This document shows positions 7,038-12,800 of a DNA stretch of 12,800 nucleotides, piece by piece. The stretch covers positions 7,863-20,662 of the forward strand of contig MAXR01000068.1 in assembly GCA_001751155.1 (NCBI GenBank). Direction: 5' to 3'. A program made the translations under genes and the position numbers. The DNA comes from Desulfuromonadales bacterium C00003068. Its GTDB lineage: Bacteria; Desulfobacterota; Desulfuromonadia; Desulfuromonadales; Desulfuromonadaceae. Position 1 is the stretch's first letter; each line of letters opens with the position of its first letter. Below the pieces are notes generated by a model, which had not been told where the DNA came from, made no database searches, and saw only the letters and a program-made list of their open reading frames with translations.

Positions 7038-9447
7038 GTACAAATTCCTCCTGTGAATTTTTTTTACGCTGTAACAACCAAACACACCCAACTATACACA
7101 TACCAGCGGCGTCAGTTATAAAGGTTGGCCAATAAAGTAGCAATGTCGCAACTGCCAACAACAACCATTCAGGGATGGTGGTTCTTCGAATCCAATACAT
7201 CATCGTCAATGATGAAAACGCTATTGTACCTAAAAAGGCTGAAAACATACTGGAAAACACCCCAAATCCTGTGACAGGAATTTCTGCTGATAAAACAGGA
7301 TCGCCCTCTTCGATCATACCACCGACATTAACATTGACCGCTTCTATTACCCCTTCTTTTTCTGACTTAATCAGGTGAGTACCCTGTTCTGTTCGAAGTT
7401 CAAACAACGTATCTCCAACAGAAAAGTGATCACCCACTTCGACATCGACCCGAGTAACATCAGCAAAAAAAGCATCATCAGGCAATAGTCCCATGGTTAT
7501 ATCCGCTGGTTTACCCTGAAATAAAATAGCAGGTGTAAAGGCAAACAACAATGGCATAACATATAATAGTTTCGCAAACTTGAATGAAGTCCACCCCGTT
7601 TTCCACGGATCGGCGCCAGCAATTGCAGCCCCTGCATAGGCGGCGACACATACGGGTGGAGTAATATTAGAATCTTGACTAAACCAATACACAATCATAT
7701 GAGCAGCTAAGAGAGGTACGCCCATCTCAACCAAAGGGGGCACAGCCAATACAGCCGTAATCAAATAAGCGGCAGTAACTGGAACTCCCATCCCCAAAAC
7801 TAAAGAGGCTAGCGCAACAAGAAAGACTGCCGCCAATAAGTTTCCCTGTGCTAAAGAGATAATAATATCTGAAAACTTCAGGCCAACACCTGTAAGGGCT
7901 ATCGTTCCGACAATAATACCAATAACACCTAATGTCGCACCAATAATGAGTGTGTTATTAGCACCAGTGAGAATGGCATCCCATATCTCTTTTAACCCCA
8001 TGCGTGTCTCTTTACGAAACCAACTAATTACCACACAGGAGATCGTTGCCCAAAATGCAGAAAAACCAGGGGAACGGCCAAGAATCATCAATACCGTTAT
8101 AATGACCAAAGGTGACGCAAAATACCATTCGCGTTTTAAGACGACTTTCCAATTTTCATATTCTTCCCCTTCAACACCATGCAATCCATGTTTTTTTGCT
8201 TCAAAGTGGATCATACAGAAAACAGAGAAGAAATAGAGCAATGCCGGAAACACCGCAATCATCATAATGGTTGAATAGGAGGTATTGGTCAATTCTGCCA
8301 TTAAAAAGCCACCAGCACCCATTATTGGCGGTAAGAACATGCCACCGATAGAAGCCGCTGGCTCTATGGCACCTGCTACGTGCGGCCTAAACCCGGCTCG
8401 CTTCATAAGTGGGATCGTAAAGGCACCCGTCGATACGGTGTTAGCAATTGCTGAACCAGAAACGGAACCAAATAATGCAGAAGCCATCACGGCAACTTTA
8501 GCTGGCCCCCCCGTTGAATTGCCTGCAATAGCGAGAGGAAGATCAATAAAAAACTTTCCAGCACCCGATTTATGTAAAAACGCTCCAAAAAATATGAATA
8601 AAATCACATAAGTCGCTAAAACATTAGCCATAACGCCAAACACACCATTTGGAGTTAAGAACAAAAAGGTACACAGGCGCTCAAAACCGAAACCACGATG
8701 GGCAATCACCTCAGGAAAAAGTGGACCAAAATAACCATAAACTAGCATACCAATGCCAATAAAGGTCATGGCCCAACCAAGAACACGGCGACACACTTCC
8801 AGCGATAGTAAAATACCCACAACCGAAACCAGTGCATCGAGTTCGTTTTCTGCTCCAGCACGATAATTTAAATTTTCGAATTCAGAGATCCAATAATACA
8901 CCACCAATGCCGATGTGATTGCATACAGAATATCGGACAACACGGGGTTATTTTCCCAACGAGTACGGAAAATTTGATCTGATTTTTGCACCACCACAGT
9001 AAGTACAACAATTGCGATGAGCAACGGCCATAACTGTAGGAAAGATTGGAGTGACGCGACAAAGCCATACTGGGAGTACTGATCAAAGACATGATGGATT
9101 CGTTGATGAAATGATGCTGTATTTTCATAAAAAAAGACCACCGCTACCGTTGCGGTAAAGATAGTGCTAATCAACAGAGATAAAGCAATCTGAATCCGCT
9201 GGCGACCTACGGGATAAAGGAGGAAAACGAGTATATATGTTGCAAAAACATACACCCCGCGATGATATTGCGTCGCGACAGTTGATAGACCAGCGGTGTA
9301 AAGATAGAACAGAACCATTGAAGCACCCAACAATGCCACCAACCACTTCCATGCGCCAGTTGGTGAACGGTGAGTTTTTGAATCTTTCTCCATCAACTCC
9401 TTGAGGTCTAAGTCCTCATCTGTCGTCACAGCTGGTTGGTTAATCAT
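7027..9447 (-). CDS. TRAP transporter fused permease (4TM/12TM) with lipoyl-like C-terminal domain
   Basis: This gene encodes 806 residues from ATG 9447, which has GGAGG (complement of 9453-9457) 5 nt upstream; an in-frame GTG at 9459 overlaps that site and is less likely. The N-terminal third (about 31-240) is a DctQ-like small-subunit region with four or more helices. From about 260 to 640 comes the DctM-like large subunit, with signatures such as GNSTGGPAKVAVMASALFGS (309-328), NTVSTGAFTIPLMKRAGF (336-353) and LGMGVPVTAAYLI (551-563). This fused form usually pairs with TAXI-type binding proteins, and such a gene lies just upstream. Residues about 659-723 are soluble and look like a biotinyl/lipoyl-type barrel-sandwich domain (VDVEVGDHFSVGDTLFEL; GVIEAVNVNVGGMIEEGDPVL) without the modifiable Lys. 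Two or three more helices follow to the end. The protein would catalyse ion-gradient-driven uptake of an unknown organic anion at the inner membrane. Confidence 0.92.
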   Translation of the reverse strand: MINQPAVTTDEDLDLKELMEKDSKTHRSPTGAWKWLVALLGASMVLFYLYTAGLSTVATQYHRGVYVFATYILVFLLYPVGRQRIQIALSLLISTIFTATVAVVFFYENTASFHQRIHHVFDQYSQYGFVASLQSFLQLWPLLIAIVVLTVVVQKSDQIFRTRWENNPVLSDILYAITSALVVYYWISEFENLNYRAGAENELDALVSVVGILLSLEVCRRVLGWAMTFIGIGMLVYGYFGPLFPEVIAHRGFGFERLCTFLFLTPNGVFGVMANVLATYVILFIFFGAFLHKSGAGKFFIDLPLAIAGNSTGGPAKVAVMASALFGSVSGSAIANTVSTGAFTIPLMKRAGFRPHVAGAIEPAASIGGMFLPPIMGAGGFLMAELTNTSYSTIMMIAVFPALLYFFSVFCMIHFEAKKHGLHGVEGEEYENWKVVLKREWYFASPLVIITVLMILGRSPGFSAFWATISCVVISWFRKETRMGLKEIWDAILTGANNTLIIGATLGVIGIIVGTIALTGVGLKFSDIIISLAQGNLLAAVFLVALASLVLGMGVPVTAAYLITAVLAVPPLVEMGVPLLAAHMIVYWFSQDSNITPPVCVAAYAGAAIAGADPWKTGWTSFKFAKLLYVMPLLFAFTPAILFQGKPADITMGLLPDDAFFADVTRVDVEVGDHFSVGDTLFELRTEQGTHLIKSEKEGVIEAVNVNVGGMIEEGDPVLSAEIPVTGFGVFSSMFSAFLGTIAFSSLTMMYWIRRTTIPEWLLLAVATLLLYWPTFITDAAGMCIVGCVWLLQRKKNSQEEFVHGN

Positions 9448-9452
9448 CCACA

Positions 9453-9457
9453 CCTCC
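9453..9457 (-). promoter_or_regulatory. Ribosome-binding site of TRAP permease gene
   Basis: GGAGG on the minus strand lies 5 nt before ATG 9447. It decides the start: the upstream in-frame GTG (9459-9457) overlaps the Shine-Dalgarno itself and has none of its own. Confidence 0.8.
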
Positions 9458-9476
9458 ACATTGTATTAAAAATAAA

Positions 9477-9504
9477 ATAGCGGAGTCATAATTAACTCCG
9501 CTAT
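9477..9504 (-). terminator. Attenuator-like hairpin between binding-protein and permease genes
   Basis: The 10-bp arms ATAGCGGAGT (9477-9486) and ACTCCGCTAT (9495-9504) are perfect, with an 8-nt loop. Read on the minus strand, the stem is followed by TTTTATTTTTAAT, a U-rich tract. It sits about 50 nt after the stop of the binding-protein gene and 30 nt before the permease start. Such a weak terminator or mRNA-stabilising hairpin is expected where the periplasmic binding protein must be made in excess over the permease. Confidence 0.8.
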
Positions 9505-9553
9505 CTGCATTACACAACTTTTATTCTTTAACCGAGCGTTACAAACGCCCTAA

Positions 9554-10537
9554 TCACTTTTGTGCTTCAGTAAGAGTCAAACCATTCTCGATCCAAAACT
9601 TTGCCGCTCCAGAACTAACAGGTGTAACAATGCCCTTTAAAGCCCCTTGAATCGACATCGCCTTAGCGGTGCTTTTTACTTTAACAAGATAAGATAACCC
9701 TTTAGGTGAAAAGATATCTTTTACAGCATTATAAACAACCTGCTCATCTAACTTATGACGTGCTATCCACAAAGCAGAATCTTGAAATGTGTTGATATCA
9801 TAATCAACACCACTATAAGTTCCCGCAGGAATGGTTACTTCGCTATAAAAAGGATATTCGGTAAAGAATCCAGCAGCCTTACCTGCATCGACGGTTGAAA
9901 TAACCTTAACAGTATTACTCGCTGCAGCTTGAATAACTGAGGAATTTGGAAAGCCAGCAAACACCCACATAGCATCAATTAAATGGTCACCAATTGCTGA
10001 GGCCGCTTTGCTGTAACCGATAAACTCCACATCTATTTTATCCCACAATCCAATCGATGTGAAATAACGTTGCGCTGCCGCCGCTGCACCTGATCCTGCA
10101 CCACCAACAGCAACACGTTTACCCTCGAGATCACTCACTTGATTGATGCCACTATTTGCCAACACAACAAGATGCGCTGGAGCGCCATATAGATACGCAA
10201 TGGTCTCAACATTTGTATACTGACGAGTGTCTTGAGGTAGGCGGCCATTTCGAGCTAAATACGTGTCACCAGAGTATGCAATACCAAAATCAGCATCACC
10301 TGAATTAACCCGACGAACATTCTCTACTGAACCAGCGGAGGCCATATTTGAAACTTCAACATTGGTTAGATCTTTCGATAACCGTGAAGACATACCATTA
10401 GAAAAATATTGAAACGTTCCACCATCAGGACCTCCTGAAAAAGCTAAACGGGTCTTGCCTGCCATGGCAGGACTAGCAAACATAAATGACACAACTGCGA
10501 ACAAGAACAATAGGACAATTTTCCTTAATTTACCCAC
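9554..10537 (-). CDS. TAXI-family TRAP transporter solute-binding protein
   Basis: This gene encodes 327 residues. GTG at 10537 is the start, with AGGAGG (complement of 10546-10551) 8 nt upstream. Residues 1-26 are a signal peptide: basic MGKLRK, a hydrophobic core, and a cleavage site after AMA (mature protein from about Gly27). The mature part shows TAXI-family features: FSGGPDGGTFQYFSNGM near the N-terminus, VSNMASAGSVENVRRVNSG, then ADFGIAYSGD, LEGKRVAVGGAGSG and the later AMWVFAGFPNSSV. It is the periplasmic binding component that hands substrate to the fused permease encoded next on the same strand; TAXI proteins known so far mostly bind organic anions such as glutamate or dicarboxylates, but the ligand cannot be read here. 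It is the first gene of the three-gene operon and lies after the divergent regulatory region. Confidence 0.93.
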   Translation of the reverse strand: MGKLRKIVLLFLFAVVSFMFASPAMAGKTRLAFSGGPDGGTFQYFSNGMSSRLSKDLTNVEVSNMASAGSVENVRRVNSGDADFGIAYSGDTYLARNGRLPQDTRQYTNVETIAYLYGAPAHLVVLANSGINQVSDLEGKRVAVGGAGSGAAAAAQRYFTSIGLWDKIDVEFIGYSKAASAIGDHLIDAMWVFAGFPNSSVIQAAASNTVKVISTVDAGKAAGFFTEYPFYSEVTIPAGTYSGVDYDINTFQDSALWIARHKLDEQVVYNAVKDIFSPKGLSYLVKVKSTAKAMSIQGALKGIVTPVSSGAAKFWIENGLTLTEAQK

Positions 10538-10866
10538 AATGATTCCCTCCTATTATGATGATGAACTGAACAACAAAAGCACATTATCAACATTAATAAC
10601 TACCCTCGTCGCTATCAACAGCTAACGTATTGTTTAAAGCCTTACGATAACAGTAGCTCAATCATAACAACGTATCAACCTTAAACAATCAATAAGTAGA
10701 ATGCTGTTCTAAATTATTGGGATAGAAATTTACCGTAAAGATCAAAACAATGAAGATTAGGCAAAAGGATTGCGGATTGAAATTTATTTTTTAAGCACGT
10801 AGTATGCACGATCTAACCATAAAGATTTTTGGTACTACATATATTTTAAACAGAGAGAGAAACCAG
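10538..10866. promoter_or_regulatory. Divergent regulatory region (TAXI operon / zinc-ribbon gene)
   Basis: This non-coding, AT-rich stretch of about 330 bp separates divergent genes. On the minus strand it has the TAXI ribosome-binding site (10546-10551), three copies of GTTGATA (complements of 10585-10591, 10613-10619, 10673-10679), and a perfect 9-bp inverted repeat ATTGTTTAA (10629-10637)/TTAAACAAT (10681-10689) with 43 bases between the arms. A TATGAT on the minus strand, complement of about 10661-10666, with TTGTTT 16 nt before it is a weak promoter candidate inside this repeat. On the plus strand there is a good promoter at 10777-10805, listed separately. I see no open frame or RNA gene. 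Confidence 0.55.
10777..10805 (+). promoter_or_regulatory. Sigma-70-type promoter of zinc-ribbon gene
   Basis: TTGAAA (10777-10782) and TAGTAT (10800-10805) are separated by exactly 17 nt and match the -35 and -10 consensus at 5/6 and 4/6 positions. Transcription would start near 10812, which rules out the in-frame ATG at 10804 and supports ATG 10867 as the start. Confidence 0.55.
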
Positions 10867-11193
10867 ATGGATAAGAAAGTCAGTCGAGTTGAGCTAGAAT
10901 ATGGATTACGGTCGCTTCGCCGCAAGAGGATGTTTTTATGGGTCATGATTGGTATCTACCTTCCAATGATATGGATTGTTATAGATATATCGGGATCAGA
11001 TAAGATAACAGGAATTTACTTTGGTTTTTGGCTCGTTTTCGTGACCATAGCTGCTAACGTAACCGCTTTTGCCCGCTGTCCAAGCTGTAAAAACCTTTTT
11101 CATATGAATGGTGTTTTCCCAATGTATTTCAGAAACTGCCTACATTGTGGACTCCATATTAGTGGAGAGGAGAATAAGAATAAGTTTGAGTGA
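10867..11193 (+). CDS. Small two-helix membrane protein with C-terminal zinc ribbon
   Basis: This gene encodes 108 residues from ATG 10867, preceded by a purine-rich GAGAGAGA tract at 10853-10860; an earlier in-frame ATG (10804) lies inside the predicted -10 box. A basic N-terminus (RSLRRKR, 15-21) precedes helix 1 (about 22-39). A short loop (SGSDK) and helix 2 (about 49-68) follow, then a zinc ribbon with CPSC (71-74) and CLHC (91-94). The positive-inside rule puts both termini in the cytoplasm. Proteins of this shape, with two helices and CxxC...CxxCGL, are widespread and uncharacterised; no function is assigned. Its TGA directly abuts the stop of the convergent SprT-like gene (TGATCA at 11191-11196). 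Confidence 0.8.
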   Translation: MDKKVSRVELEYGLRSLRRKRMFLWVMIGIYLPMIWIVIDISGSDKITGIYFGFWLVFVTIAANVTAFARCPSCKNLFHMNGVFPMYFRNCLHCGLHISGEENKNKFE

Positions 11194-11742
11194 TCACACA
11201 GGCTTCAGTGGTGAACCACACTGTTTGTGCAAATAGGTACGATTTCGATTTAAACGTCGAATTCGATAGAAAGATTCACCACAACCACTACAGACGGCAA
11301 CGAGTTTTTTTCGTTGCTGATGTTGTTGAGCTAAATATTCACTTTTCACTGTTCGACACGGCGAGATTCCCAAGGCGATTGCCCAAAAAGTCCATCCTGA
11401 CCGGTGAGCACCACGATATGGCCTTCCTGAGAATGAAACAAGATGATCAATCAGATGAGCGACTTCATGTAAAAATGTGTGAACAAGCAGTTCAGGTTCT
11501 TGATCAAATTGTAATCGAATACAGCAAGGTGTGTCGTTACGCGAAACATAACACCCCAAGGTGGTTGTCGATCGACTCCTGACAACAGGGACGTTTGCAA
11601 TCTGAATCAAAAGAGTATCTGACGCAACCGTTTGTTCTCGACGAATCACTTCACAAACACGTGACCACACATCAAACTGCCTTGACCATGTTTCAACGGT
11701 TAGCTTCGAAATGAATAGATCCGAACTTTCATTTACAGCCAT
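11194..11742 (-). CDS. SprT-like zinc metalloprotease
   Basis: This gene encodes 182 residues from ATG 11742; a GTG one codon earlier is also possible. The ATG shares a base with the stop of the upstream exonuclease gene (TGATG), and no independent Shine-Dalgarno is seen, so translation is coupled. The zinc-protease motif HEVAH is at about 92-96 (FLHEVAHLIDHL), with a third ligand likely in GAHRSGWTFWAIALGI (His113), matching the SprT-like pattern. A C-terminal zinc-ribbon-like part has CSGC (151-154) and CG near 175, with His172 nearby; only three Cys are seen, so a His may complete the site. Eukaryotic SPRTN and yeast Wss1 degrade DNA-crosslinked proteins; the role of bacterial SprT proteins is poorly established. 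Pairing with an exonuclease gene fits a nucleic-acid task, but that is inference. Confidence 0.85.
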   Translation of the reverse strand: MAVNESSDLFISKLTVETWSRQFDVWSRVCEVIRREQTVASDTLLIQIANVPVVRSRSTTTLGCYVSRNDTPCCIRLQFDQEPELLVHTFLHEVAHLIDHLVSFSGRPYRGAHRSGWTFWAIALGISPCRTVKSEYLAQQHQQRKKLVAVCSGCGESFYRIRRLNRNRTYLHKQCGSPLKPV

Positions 11743-12386
11743 CACGAGAAACCATGTTTTGCGAGATAAACGTCAACTATTTTGGGTGAAATACGTCCAA
11801 GACCGCTGAGAATAGAAAAAGGGATTTCACTCAACGAATATTTCTCTTTGAGGTCAGCTTCCATCATCAACCATAGATAGGCTGTCATTTCGGCATCTGC
11901 AAGAGCACGGTGATACGTTCCGCTTGTCGGTAAATCTTTATAATCCACTAACGTCGCCAATTTATGATTGGGAGACTGAGGATAAACACGTCGCGATACC
12001 AGCAATGAACAACCAAAAGTCAAAGGCCGGTGACAACCAATACGCACCAGCTCAGCATCTAAAAATTTCTGGTCAAAAGAGGCATTATGAGCGACTAGAA
12101 AATCATCACCAATAAAATTAGAAAACTTTTCCATCACCTCATCAATCGGCTCAGCAGAATGCACCATCTCATTGGTGATTCCTGTCAAATCGGTTATAAA
12201 GTCGTCTAAAAAAATATTTGGGTTTGCAAGACTTTGAAATCGATCAACAATTCGGCCTTTTCTTAAACGCACAGCACCAACCTCAATAACTCTTGCCCCC
12301 TTTGCTGGCGACATACCAGACGTTTCAAAATCAAGGACAACTGTATCGCGTGGTGACTCAATGAGACTGGTCATGAAATTATCCAT
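11742..12386 (-). CDS. DEDDh 3'-5' exonuclease, DnaQ/Pol III epsilon-like
   Basis: This gene encodes 214 residues from ATG 12386; an in-frame ATG at 12374, four codons later, has a weak GGA upstream and is an alternative. The exonuclease motifs are complete: ExoI VVLDFETSG (Asp19, Glu21), ExoII LVAHNASFDQKFL (Asp105), and ExoIII with YHRALADAEMTAYL (His159, Asp164), which makes it the DEDDh subtype. These residues bind two metal ions and remove 3' nucleotides from DNA or RNA. The protein is close in size to stand-alone epsilon-like exonucleases and lacks polymerase or helicase parts. A C-terminal tail (about 185-214, ILSGLGRISPKIVDVYLAKHG) has no motif I recognise. It is the first gene of a two-gene unit with the SprT-like protease and lies after the cold-shock gene, separated by a terminator. 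Confidence 0.9.
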   Translation of the reverse strand: MDNFMTSLIESPRDTVVLDFETSGMSPAKGARVIEVGAVRLRKGRIVDRFQSLANPNIFLDDFITDLTGITNEMVHSAEPIDEVMEKFSNFIGDDFLVAHNASFDQKFLDAELVRIGCHRPLTFGCSLLVSRRVYPQSPNHKLATLVDYKDLPTSGTYHRALADAEMTAYLWLMMEADLKEKYSLSEIPFSILSGLGRISPKIVDVYLAKHGFS

Positions 12387-12431
12387 TTATTTAAATCTGT
12401 TTTGTACTGAATTGATTTTGTATGGATTAAA

Positions 12432-12467
12432 AACAAAAAAACCCACGTTACCGTGGGTTTTTTTGTT
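12432..12467 (-). terminator. Rho-independent terminator of cold-shock gene, bidirectional
   Basis: The 16-nt arms 12432-12447 and 12452-12467 are perfect, with the loop TTAC. The core ACCCACG/CGTGGGT is flanked by A-rich and T-rich sides, so it can stop transcription in both directions. It lies 33 nt after the cold-shock stop and separates that gene from the exonuclease gene, whose start is 46 nt further on. Confidence 0.92.
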
Positions 12468-12499
12468 ACTTCAAATTATGTACAGCAAATAATGTTAGA

Positions 12500-12700
12500 C
12501 TATTGCTTTACAACATTTGCTGCTTGAGGACCTTTTTGGCCATCAGTGATCTCAAAGCTGACGCGATCGCCTTCAGCTAAAGATTTGAAACCGTCGCCCT
12601 GAATTTCTGAAAAATGAATAAACACGTCTGGGCCATTGTCCTGCTCGATAAAACCAAAACCCTTAGCGTCGTTGAACCACTTAACTGTACCTTCTGCCAT
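12500..12700 (-). CDS. CspA-family cold-shock protein
   Basis: This gene encodes 66 residues from ATG 12700, with AAGGAG (complement of 12708-12713) 7 nt upstream; in-frame codons further upstream lie before this site and are leader. The single cold-shock domain has [17 protein letters not shown] (RNP1 KGFGFI at about 13-18) and DVFIHFSEI (RNP2 at about 25-30), and ends with the family's GPQAANV. These proteins bind single-stranded RNA and DNA and act as RNA chaperones. Length is normal. It is monocistronic, closed by a strong terminator. The long upstream leader with a hairpin may control translation. Confidence 0.96.
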   Translation of the reverse strand: MAEGTVKWFNDAKGFGFIEQDNGPDVFIHFSEIQGDGFKSLAEGDRVSFEITDGQKGPQAANVVKQ

Positions 12701-12716
12701 TTTACTGCTCCTTTTG

Positions 12717-12731
12717 TTTCCGTAACGGAAA
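12717..12731 (-). promoter_or_regulatory. Hairpin in cold-shock gene leader, just before the ribosome-binding site
   Basis: TTTCCGT (12717-12723) and ACGGAAA (12725-12731) are perfect reverse complements around a single base, giving a 6-7 bp stem with a tiny loop. It ends 3 nt before the AAGGAG of the cold-shock gene. Position suits a cis element that affects ribosome access; function is inferred only. Confidence 0.5.
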
Positions 12732-12800
12732 ACCATTGTCTGTTGTGTCATCCACATAATCGTGATGCCACTTTTTTAAATTGCTAGGAACGTATAACAT

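Noticed and set aside
8285..8611. A 108-codon open frame on the + strand
   Set aside because: It is antisense to the middle of the TRAP permease gene, whose frame carries clear family motifs throughout; composition is that of a complementary shadow and no ribosome-binding site is seen.
10804..10866. A 21-codon N-terminal extension of the zinc-ribbon protein from ATG 10804
   Set aside because: This ATG lies inside the TAGTAT -10 element of a well-spaced promoter and lacks a Shine-Dalgarno; ATG 10867 has a purine-rich tract upstream.
11190..11582. A 130-codon open frame on the + strand opposite the SprT-like gene
   Set aside because: The minus strand encodes the HEVAH metalloprotease with recognisable motifs; the plus-strand frame has no motif and only exists because of the strand complement.
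1..12800. Searched for CRISPR arrays, tRNA/rRNA genes, insertion sequences, phage genes and toxin-antitoxin pairs
   Set aside because: No regular direct repeats, cloverleaf-like RNA, transposase or integrase motif, or typical small paired genes were seen; small reading frames either overlap real genes in another frame or belong to the operons described.

Overview
The window reads as chromosomal DNA from an anaerobic, electron-transfer-oriented bacterium, most likely a relative of Geobacter/Desulfuromonas (Desulfuromonadales, Desulfobacterota). The main pointer is the left-edge multiheme cytochrome, whose SSFRFL, CLSCHRAHGSPY and LRW signatures are typical of the doubled-CXXCH cytochromes of that group. 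A transmembrane PAS-GGDEF protein and a large hybrid-architecture sensor kinase fit such a signalling-rich genome. Base composition looks AT-leaning by eye. The taxonomic call is an inference; the short RlmI-like methyltransferase and the SprT/exonuclease pair also occur in Gammaproteobacteria.

Layout, left to right. (1) 1-668: 3' part of a multiheme c-type cytochrome, closed by a strong perfect-stem terminator. (2) 773-4143: two signalling genes on the + strand, a diguanylate cyclase with intact active and inhibitory sites and an orphan CHASE4-like/HAMP/PAS histidine kinase. (3) 4154-5110 (-): RlmI/RlmK-like SAM methyltransferase, divergent from 5221-6780 (+), a radical SAM protein with a B12-binding-like N-terminal region. 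(4) 6777-10537 (-): a TAXI-type TRAP transporter operon. It runs from solute-binding protein, through an intergenic hairpin, to a fused 4TM/12TM permease carrying a lipoyl/biotinyl-like domain near its C-terminus, then an overlapping 86-residue protein of unknown function. (5) 10538-10866: divergent regulatory region. (6) 10867-11193 (+): small two-TM zinc-ribbon protein. (7) 11194-12386 (-): translationally coupled DEDDh exonuclease and SprT-like zinc metalloprotease. (8) 12500-12700 (-): CspA-family cold-shock protein with its own terminator and a 5' hairpin.

The TRAP operon is a functional unit: the periplasmic TAXI protein delivers an unknown organic anion to the fused permease, and the small overlapping protein is probably made in step with it. 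The exonuclease-SprT pair is the other clear co-expressed unit and could act in nucleoprotein processing. The remaining genes look like single-gene transcription units. I see no tRNA, rRNA, CRISPR array, insertion sequence or phage gene. No clear multi-gene novel system is visible. The best candidates for new biology are the permease with its embedded barrel-sandwich domain plus small partner protein, and the exonuclease/SprT couple.
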